Shown here one piece after another: positions 1 to 5,141 of a DNA stretch of 8,197 nucleotides; positions within the stretch are counted from its first letter, which is position 1; the number at the start of each line of letters is the position of its first letter. The position numbers were made by a program, and so were the translations under genes. The DNA comes from Crocinitomicaceae bacterium. GTDB taxonomy: Bacteria > Bacteroidota > Bacteroidia > Flavobacteriales_D > Crocinitomicaceae. Location of the stretch: positions 1 through 8,197 of the forward strand of contig JALWLM010000020.1 of assembly GCA_027084145.1 (NCBI GenBank), given 5' to 3'. The notes under the pieces are model-generated. The model was not told the DNA's origin. It saw only the letters and a program-made list of their open reading frames with translations, and searched no databases.

Positions 1-71
1 ATTTTAACCCATTCATGATCTTTTGTGTACTTTAATTCTTCTGGAATATTCATATCTATTTCTTTTTTCAT
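1..71 (-). CDS. gcvH: Glycine cleavage system H protein, N-terminal fragment (cut by window edge)
   Basis: Reading the minus strand from the ATG at 71 gives 23 codons before the window ends. The stretch IPEELKYTKDHEWVK is the characteristic N-terminus of GcvH (E. coli has VPAELKYSKEHEWL). GcvH is the lipoylated carrier that shuttles the aminomethyl group between the P, T and L proteins of the glycine cleavage complex in the cytoplasm. The lipoyl-lysine region lies outside the window. Two in-frame ATGs are possible, at 71 and at 53. The one at 53 fits the usual family N-terminus (M-N-I-P) and has an A-rich leader; the one at 71 adds MKKEID. An exact TAnnTTTG box at 90-83 lies upstream of both, so both are compatible with transcription. 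The gene diverges from prfB. The identification rests on a short but very distinctive peptide. Confidence 0.85.
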   Translation of the reverse strand, partial: MKKEIDMNIPEELKYTKDHEWVK

Positions 72-82
72 TACTTGAACAA

Positions 83-90
83 CAAAAGTA
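83..90 (-). promoter_or_regulatory. Likely -7 promoter box for gcvH
   Basis: On the minus strand this reads TACTTTTG, an exact match to the Bacteroidota -7 consensus TAnnTTTG. It ends 11 nt before the ATG at 71, so transcription should start only a few bases ahead of that codon. I see no TTG -33 element at the usual 19-21 nt spacing, which lowers confidence. The same octamer occurs before the DUF5916 gene at 5122. Confidence 0.5.
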
Positions 91-147
91 AAATTTTTTA
101 AATATGTTTAAGCATTTTTATAACAATAAAATTTCTCGGAATATTTA

Positions 148-155
148 TAGCTTTG
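148..155 (+). promoter_or_regulatory. Likely -7 promoter box for prfB (leaderless mRNA predicted)
   Basis: TAGCTTTG matches the Bacteroidota -7 consensus TAnnTTTG exactly and stops only 4 nt before the ATG at 160. If the start site lies the usual few bases downstream of the box, the prfB transcript begins at or next to its own start codon. No clear TTG -33 element is present about 20 nt upstream. The box being a promoter is inference from consensus and position. Confidence 0.5.
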
Positions 156-159
156 TGGT

Positions 160-1257
160 ATGATTAACCAAGATCAAATCAAAGATATTAAAAACCGAAT
201 AAATAAAATCGGTCAATATCTTCATATAGAAGACAAAAAAAGAGAGTTATCTGAAGAAGAATTAAAAACGCAAGATCCGGATTTCTGGAATGACCCCAAA
301 AAAGCAGAAGAACAAATGAAGATTATCCGTTCATTAAAAACTTGGGTAAATGACTATAACGATTTGCAAGAATCTCTCTCAGACCTGGAAGTCCTTTACG
401 AATTTGCCAAAGAAGGTGAAGCAGAAGAACCGGAAGTTGAAAATGCTTATGAAGTTCTTTTAAAAAATACAGAAGCACTCGAATTAAAGAATATGCTCTC
501 CGGAAAAGAAGACAAACTAGATGCCGTACTACAAATTACGGCAGGAGCAGGAGGGACAGAAAGCTGTGATTGGGCTTCTATGCTGATGCGTATGTACACC
601 ATGTGGGGACAAAAAAACAACTTTAAAATAAAAACATTGAATATTCAAGATGGAGATGTTGCTGGTATAAAAACAGTGACCTTAGAATTTTCAGGCGATT
701 TTGCTTTTGGATATTTAAAAGGAGAAAACGGAGTACATCGCCTTGTTCGGATCTCTCCTTTTGATTCAAATGCTAAACGACACACCTCATTTGCATCTGT
801 GTATGTTTACCCTTTAGTTGATGAATCTATTGATATTAAAATAAACCCTGCGGACATTACTTGGGAAACATTTAGATCCGGTGGAGCCGGAGGTCAAAAT
901 GTTAATAAGGTCGAAACTGCTGTACGATTGAGACATGCGCCATCAGGAATTATTATTGAAAATTCCGAATCTAGATCTCAGCTTACCAACAAAGAAAAGG
1001 CTTTACAATTGCTTAAATCTCAACTTTACGAGATAGAGCTACGCAACCGAATGGAAGCAAGAGATGAAATTGAAGCCAATAAGAAAAAAATCGAGTGGGG
1101 ATCACAGATTAGAAATTATGTTTTACATCCTTATAAATTAGTCAAAGATGTCCGAACAACGTATGAAACAGGAAATGTCGATGCTGTTTTAAACGGTGAT
1201 ATTGATGAATTCCTTAAAGCATATCTAATGATGTTTGGAAAAGGAAATAAAAATTAA
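160..1257 (+). CDS. prfB: Peptide chain release factor 2 (RF2)
   Basis: RF2 reads UGA and UAA stop codons in the ribosomal A site and triggers hydrolysis of peptidyl-tRNA. The 365-residue product matches the usual RF2 length. The N-terminal domain is helical and charged (residues 1 to about 100), followed by the PCRF region with GGTESCDWASML near residue 130. The RF2-specific stop-recognition tripeptide SPF is at residues 199-201, and RF1 would have PxT-type residues there. The catalytic GGQ is at 244-246 within SGGAGGQNVNKVE. The residue equivalent to E. coli RF2 position 246 is Ser. Unlike E. coli, the frame is continuous: at residues 18-22 the codons GGT CAA TAT CTT CAT align with the GYL-(stop)-D frameshift site, but no UGA is present. 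The protein therefore starts at 160 and needs no programmed +1 shift. arsC follows after 21 nt on the same strand, so the two are probably co-transcribed. Confidence 0.97.
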   Translation: MINQDQIKDIKNRINKIGQYLHIEDKKRELSEEELKTQDPDFWNDPKKAEEQMKIIRSLKTWVNDYNDLQESLSDLEVLYEFAKEGEAEEPEVENAYEVLLKNTEALELKNMLSGKEDKLDAVLQITAGAGGTESCDWASMLMRMYTMWGQKNNFKIKTLNIQDGDVAGIKTVTLEFSGDFAFGYLKGENGVHRLVRISPFDSNAKRHTSFASVYVYPLVDESIDIKINPADITWETFRSGGAGGQNVNKVETAVRLRHAPSGIIIENSESRSQLTNKEKALQLLKSQLYEIELRNRMEARDEIEANKKKIEWGSQIRNYVLHPYKLVKDVRTTYETGNVDAVLNGDIDEFLKAYLMMFGKGNKN

Positions 1258-1278
1258 TAACTAAAAAACACGAAAGAG

Positions 1279-1626
1279 ATGGAAAAATTAATTGTATATC
1301 ACAATCCTAGATGTTCTAAAAGTAGAACTGCAGTCCAATACTTACAAGAAAAAGGTGTTGATTTTGATATTGTTGAATACTTAAAAACACCTCTTACTAA
1401 AGACGAATTAAAAGAATTAATCGAAAAACTAAACATTAAACCGGAGGAATTAATTCGTAAAAACGAATCGATCTATAAAGAACTCTTCAAAGGGAAAAAC
1501 TTAAGTGATGACGAATGGGTCGAGGCCATGGTGAAATATCCGAAATTAATAGAACGGCCTATTGTTGTTGCTAAAGATAAAGCGGTTGTTGCAAGACCTA
1601 CAGAAAAAATAAATGACCTTAAATAA
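1279..1626 (+). CDS. arsC: ArsC-family reductase (glutaredoxin-dependent arsenate reductase type)
   Basis: The 115-residue product has the thioredoxin-like ArsC fold signature. The active-site Cys12 lies in YHNPRCSKSR. The three arginines that bind oxyanion in the plasmid R773/E. coli enzyme are all present at matching places: Arg60 (LIRKNE), Arg93 (IERPIVV) and Arg106 (ARPTEK). Enzymes of this class reduce arsenate to arsenite using glutathione/glutaredoxin. The retained arginines argue for ArsC over its YffB/Spx relatives. The length is slightly shorter than the E. coli R773-type protein (about 141 aa) and closer to the chromosomal ArsC (about 119 aa). There is no arsR, arsB or acr3 next to it, so a role in arsenic resistance is not supported by context; a general thiol-disulphide role is possible. 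It follows prfB after 21 nt, with GAAAGAG just ahead of the ATG, and probably shares its transcript. Confidence 0.9.
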   Translation: MEKLIVYHNPRCSKSRTAVQYLQEKGVDFDIVEYLKTPLTKDELKELIEKLNIKPEELIRKNESIYKELFKGKNLSDDEWVEAMVKYPKLIERPIVVAKDKAVVARPTEKINDLK

Positions 1627-1646
1627 CTTATAAACTTATTTCTCTC

Positions 1647-1680
1647 AAGCTTATTTTAATACAATAAAACGCTTCTTTTT
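1647..1680 (+). terminator. Possible weak intrinsic terminator after arsC
   Basis: AAGC (1647-1650) pairs with GCTT (1671-1674), and TTTTA (1654-1658) pairs with TAAAA (1665-1669) around a six-base loop, with an internal bulge. TTTTT (1676-1680) follows. The position 20 nt after the arsC stop and the T tract suit a Rho-independent terminator, but the stem is AT-rich, interrupted and weak. An alternative pairing, AAAACG (1666-1671) with CGTTTT (1682-1687), uses overlapping bases. Confidence 0.25.
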
Positions 1681-1687
1681 ACGTTTT
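1680..1687 (+). promoter_or_regulatory. Possible -7 promoter box for the DUF6089-like gene
   Basis: TACGTTTT matches TAnnTTTG at all but the last base and ends 8 nt before the ATG at 1696, a spacing like those of the other boxes in this window. No -33 TTG is visible at the expected distance. It could be coincidence in T-rich DNA. Confidence 0.25.
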
Positions 1688-1695
1688 TCGGTTCT

Positions 1696-2508
1696 ATGAA
1701 AATATTTATTGTCATCCTGTTTTTATCTTCTACACATCTCGCAAAAGGGCAATTTCATACTCCTTTGTCAAGATCTGAGCTAGGTGTTATTGCCGGAGGG
1801 ATGACTTATATCGGTGATTTAAAACCTTATGAAATTCATAAGGATATCCATCTTTCTTTAGGAATGGTTTATCGCTATAATATTAATCCAAGAACTGCTT
1901 TTCGTGCAAACTTCTTATACGGTAATGTGAGCGCTGATGATGCAAAGTCATCGATTTCAACCTTTAGAGATCGTAATCTTAATTTTCATTCTGACATTTA
2001 TGAATTAGGGGCAGGGTTTGAATTCAACTACTACCCTTTTCAATTAGGTCATGAAAGATACAAAGCTACAGCATATCTCCTTGCCGAAATTGCTTTTTTT
2101 AGAATGAATCCTAAAACAGATTATCTTGGAAACGAGATAGAACTTCGCACCGTTGGAACAGAAGGGCAAGGAACATCAGCATCTTCAAGAGGACACTATA
2201 AAACAATACAATTTGCTATTCCTATTGGAGTGGGTGTTAAATTTTCTTTAGGCAAAAGAATTGGCTTTAATCTAGAATTAGGAATACGAAAAACGTTTAC
2301 AGACTACCTAGATGATGTTCATTCCGCATCATATGTTGACCCTAATATCCTTTTAACCGAAAACGGTCCTCTGGCTGCAGCCCTTTCAAATAGGTCGGGA
2401 AGGTTATACGGACAAAGAGGAAATCCCTCCAATAAAGATTGGTATCTGTTTGCCGGAGGAATGTTAACTTTTCAGCTGGGAAAGCCTGCTAAATGTTATA
2501 ACCATTAA
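1696..2508 (+). CDS. DUF6089-like secreted outer-membrane beta-barrel protein
   Basis: The 270-residue protein starts with a Sec signal peptide (Met-Lys followed by a hydrophobic core, with cleavage likely near AKG-Q at residue 18-19). The mature part alternates hydrophobic and polar residues, as in a small beta-barrel. Features I recognise from the DUF6089 family of Bacteroidota are GGMTYIGDL (34-42), HSDIYELGAGFEFNYYPF (98-115), GTEGQG (154-159), IPIGVGVKF (175-183), RKTFTDYLDDV (198-208) and RGNPSNKDWYLFAGG (241-255), followed by a terminal strand. It is presumably inserted in the outer membrane; substrate and partners are unknown. In several Bacteroidota relatives of this family sit near uppS and bamA, but that context is absent here. 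The gene stands alone on its strand, about 70 nt after arsC, and converges with the metalloprotease gene, whose stop codon is 5 nt beyond its own. The family call is from memory of motifs. Confidence 0.8.
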   Translation: MKIFIVILFLSSTHLAKGQFHTPLSRSELGVIAGGMTYIGDLKPYEIHKDIHLSLGMVYRYNINPRTAFRANFLYGNVSADDAKSSISTFRDRNLNFHSDIYELGAGFEFNYYPFQLGHERYKATAYLLAEIAFFRMNPKTDYLGNEIELRTVGTEGQGTSASSRGHYKTIQFAIPIGVGVKFSLGKRIGFNLELGIRKTFTDYLDDVHSASYVDPNILLTENGPLAAALSNRSGRLYGQRGNPSNKDWYLFAGGMLTFQLGKPAKCYNH

Positions 2509-2513
2509 AATTT

Positions 2514-5006
2514 TTAATCAAACGTTTTTTCAATCATCCCTTTTATGTATTGCTTATGAGCCTTACTTGAGATATCACCTGCATTATTGCTAACCAATTT
2601 TAATATCTCTTTTAACTGATACGACGCAATTGATTTTGCCGTATTAGGGTATTTTGATTTTTCTTCTTGAATACTTATCAAACGTTTCACGTATTCTACT
2701 TGCAGGTTTTGACGGATTGTATGAACATTTCCTTGAATATCTTTTTCAAAAACAATTTTTGTCAAATCAGAAAAGAGATTTTCAATCGTATAATGATTTC
2801 CGTATAACTTGGTGTCTATAATTCTTTGTAAAGTAATAGGGTGTAAAACATGGTTGAAGATGTTTTTTTGAATATCTAAGATCATTTGATGTGCCTTTAC
2901 ATCCTCTGTTGATGAATAAAAATCAAATCCTCTTCTCTGTTTTGCTAAATGTGGATACAATTCATACGTGAAATGAAAAGCATTCGGATCGAAGAGATAT
3001 TTCTCAATAAACCTCATCGCTTTCTTTTGTGTAGCCAAATCTACCGGAGTATAAGGCTGTTTGCTTGCTCCCTTCTGTCCTATCATCGAACGATCTACAT
3101 ATATACCTCCAATATATCTGGATACAATGTTTGAAGCATCAACATACTGACGCATAAGTGTTTTCATCGCGACATATTTATCATGATGCGTTCTTCCTTT
3201 CTTATGATATTTTTCTATTATTTTTCCGGAAAGCTCTTGAACCAAATCCAAACGCTCTTCTTCATATTCAATCGCTTGATTCGTCAAATCAAAAATATTA
3301 ACTCTCGGATCAATTCCTTTCCCCGGATAACGCATATCATCTGCATCATTTCCAAACTGTAATTCAGGTTCTGTTGAGCGATTTAATAATTTTTCTGTTT
3401 CTTCTTTGGTTCTTCCTTGCTCATAAGCAAATTGTATAGCCCACAAATCATAAGGCCCTACTTTTGTCGTGTAATAATTCCCTTGCATCTCCGGGTTCCT
3501 TGCTACATTAATTGCAGGATAATCCATTACCGAGCCTATCAGCCCTATCTTCTCTGTTTTTTCTTTGTTGTGCACCGTCTCAAGAGAATGCAACTGACTG
3601 GCCTTCATATTATGAGACAATCCTAATGTATGCCCTATTTCATGCATTACCAAATATTGAATATATTCTTGTATTAACCGGGAAGAATCAACAAATTTCT
3701 CAGTTAAATAGTTTCCTACCAACTCTCCGAATGCAGTGTTTTCTGCCAGAAAAGCCTCCAAATCACATTGATGATGCCCATGTCCATTACTTTGAAACAG
3801 CCCTTCTAATCCTACCCGTCTTAGAACAGAACGATACTCAAACATAATGTCTGCTCCCAATATTTGACCTGTTCTCGGGTTAACAAAACTAGGTCCGTAC
3901 CCTCCAAATGGAGGATATGGAGAAGCTGTCCATCTCAAAACATTATATCGAATATCTCCCGCATCCCAATCTGCATTATCGGGTTGTTGTTTAATTACAA
4001 TCGCATTTTTAAACCCCGCTTTTTCAAAAGCTTCGTTCCATTTTTCTCCTGCTTTTTTAATCAACGGTCTTAATTCTAAAGGCGTTGTGTTTTCCATCCA
4101 CCATACAATTGGCTCAACAGGCTCAGATAAATCTGCTTCAGGGTTTTTCTTTACAAGATGCCAACGATGAACCAAATCCCGATAGTTTGCATGCTCAAGA
4201 CTTGTCATATTTGTCACCTGAGTTGTAAAAAATCCCACTCTGGGATCATCCAGTAATGGAGTAAAATCATTTTCAGGCATTGCAATTAAACTGTGATACA
4301 CCTTCAATGAAATATTTCTTGCATCTGTCACATCTCTTCTTCCTTCATTTACAACATAAGGCTGGCTATAGACATACTCTACGGCAACATCCATATTCTC
4401 AGGATACGTTCTTACTGCTGTAATTTTTGTCTTTGACTTATCAAGGTTTCCTAATTTAAATGCTGTGGGAGAATTATCCGATGAAACAGGTTTTACTTGT
4501 AAAAAGGTTTCAGAAAGAAACAAAGAGCCTGCATCAATCAAATAACTGGAATTACCGGGAGCTGTTGCTTTAATTTCTATACTCGCTAGGATTGCATCAG
4601 TCATATTTGCTGACCTTGCTTTTGAAATAGGATTGCTAGGGTCAAAATAGGAACTTGTGTTTACCTCCACAAATTCAATTTTATTAAAATACTTACGAAT
4701 AACAATTACTTTAGAAGAATTATAAGTTCCTCTGTTTTTCCTAAAAGATGCCAAACCGTCTTCAAATTGACTGAAATAGATGTACTCTTTATCTATTTGA
4801 TCTTTTTTTATCTCCATCTTTATCTTTCCTGTAATAGTGTCTTGATAAAGCGTAAACAAGCCTTCATATTTTTGATGCCCTTTTGTTTTTTCTTGAATAG
4901 GATTTGATGACGTATTTTGTTTTTTGCGTTTCCTTTTAAGAAATTGAGCTTCTGAATTGAATGAAATTAATAAAAACAGAGATAGAAAAATAAAGATTTG
5001 TTTCAT
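2514..5006 (-). CDS. Secreted zinc-dependent metalloprotease (metzincin, DUF5117/DUF5118/DUF4953 type)
   Basis: This is an 830-residue exported peptidase. Residues 1-20 form a signal peptide ending SEA-Q, so the protein passes the inner membrane; it is followed by a strongly basic stretch (KRKRKK, 24-29). Residues about 40-280 correspond in layout to the DUF5118 and DUF5117 regions that precede the catalytic part in this Bacteroidota family. The zinc site is HEIGHTLGLSHN: His455, His459 and His465 would bind zinc and Glu456 would be the general base. A Met-turn with SVMDY follows (Met494), which makes it a metzincin. A His/Cys cluster GHGHHQC (408-414) precedes the zinc helix. The C-terminal 270 residues look helical and show no T9SS-type sorting domain. 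Substrates are unknown. The ATG at 5006 gives a proper signal peptide. The gene is divergent from the CBM9-like/DUF5916 gene and converges on the DUF6089-like gene. Confidence 0.9.
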   Translation of the reverse strand: MKQIFIFLSLFLLISFNSEAQFLKRKRKKQNTSSNPIQEKTKGHQKYEGLFTLYQDTITGKIKMEIKKDQIDKEYIYFSQFEDGLASFRKNRGTYNSSKVIVIRKYFNKIEFVEVNTSSYFDPSNPISKARSANMTDAILASIEIKATAPGNSSYLIDAGSLFLSETFLQVKPVSSDNSPTAFKLGNLDKSKTKITAVRTYPENMDVAVEYVYSQPYVVNEGRRDVTDARNISLKVYHSLIAMPENDFTPLLDDPRVGFFTTQVTNMTSLEHANYRDLVHRWHLVKKNPEADLSEPVEPIVWWMENTTPLELRPLIKKAGEKWNEAFEKAGFKNAIVIKQQPDNADWDAGDIRYNVLRWTASPYPPFGGYGPSFVNPRTGQILGADIMFEYRSVLRRVGLEGLFQSNGHGHHQCDLEAFLAENTAFGELVGNYLTEKFVDSSRLIQEYIQYLVMHEIGHTLGLSHNMKASQLHSLETVHNKEKTEKIGLIGSVMDYPAINVARNPEMQGNYYTTKVGPYDLWAIQFAYEQGRTKEETEKLLNRSTEPELQFGNDADDMRYPGKGIDPRVNIFDLTNQAIEYEEERLDLVQELSGKIIEKYHKKGRTHHDKYVAMKTLMRQYVDASNIVSRYIGGIYVDRSMIGQKGASKQPYTPVDLATQKKAMRFIEKYLFDPNAFHFTYELYPHLAKQRRGFDFYSSTEDVKAHQMILDIQKNIFNHVLHPITLQRIIDTKLYGNHYTIENLFSDLTKIVFEKDIQGNVHTIRQNLQVEYVKRLISIQEEKSKYPNTAKSIASYQLKEILKLVSNNAGDISSKAHKQYIKGMIEKTFD

Positions 5007-5037
5007 GCTTTCGCTTTTTATGTGAAAAACGAATTTA

Positions 5038-5070
5038 CAAAAAATTACATACGTTTCAGTAAAACTTCAA
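5038..5070 (-). promoter_or_regulatory. Possible promoter of the metalloprotease gene
   Basis: On the minus strand a TTG (5070-5068) is followed, after a 20-nt spacer, by TAATTTTT (5047-5040), which matches the -7 consensus TAnnTTTG at seven of eight bases. The spacing fits the Bacteroidota -33/-7 arrangement and leaves a leader of about 30 nt before the ATG at 5006. A second near match, TAAATTCG (5037-5030), lies slightly downstream. The region is AT-rich, so chance matches are likely. Confidence 0.3.
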
Positions 5071-5085
5071 CATTCTATTGAGTTA

Positions 5086-5100
5086 CTTTTTTTAAAAAAG
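5086..5100. repeat. AT-rich palindrome between the divergent protease and DUF5916 genes
   Basis: CTTTTTT and AAAAAAG flank a single central T, giving a near-perfect palindrome of two opposed homopolymer tracts. It sits about 22 nt upstream of the -7 box of the plus-strand gene and upstream of the protease gene on the other strand. Such tracts can bend DNA or act as an UP-like element or protein site; nothing in the sequence shows which, if any. Confidence 0.3.
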
Positions 5101-5121
5101 AAAGAATTAAGATTAAAACTG

Positions 5122-5129
5122 TACTTTTG
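5122..5129 (+). promoter_or_regulatory. Likely -7 promoter box for the DUF5916 gene
   Basis: TACTTTTG is an exact match to TAnnTTTG and is the same octamer seen before gcvH. It ends 12 nt before the GTG at 5142, so transcription would begin a few bases ahead of that codon. The TTG at 5127-5129 forms the end of the box itself and should not be in the mRNA. A TTG -33 element at 19-21 nt is not evident. Confidence 0.5.
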
Positions 5130-5141
5130 TCAAAAAAACAA

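Noticed and set aside
2504..2518. 15-nt palindrome ATTAAAA-T-TTTTAAT between the DUF6089-like and protease stop codons
   Set aside because: It is purely AT, has no room for an RNA loop without losing most of the stem, and part of its symmetry is forced by two TAA stops facing each other; not convincing as a terminator.
2949..4073. Four plus-strand open frames (2949-3134, 3417-3626, 3512-3847, 3864-4073) opposite the metalloprotease gene
   Set aside because: They lie antisense to a well-supported 830-codon gene with an intact catalytic motif, encode no recognisable domain, and overlap each other; they are shadows of the real frame.
4918..4950. KRKRKK after the protease signal peptide as a nuclear-localisation or nucleic-acid-binding motif
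   Set aside because: The protein is exported, and basic stretches right after a signal peptide are common; there is no other support for such a role.
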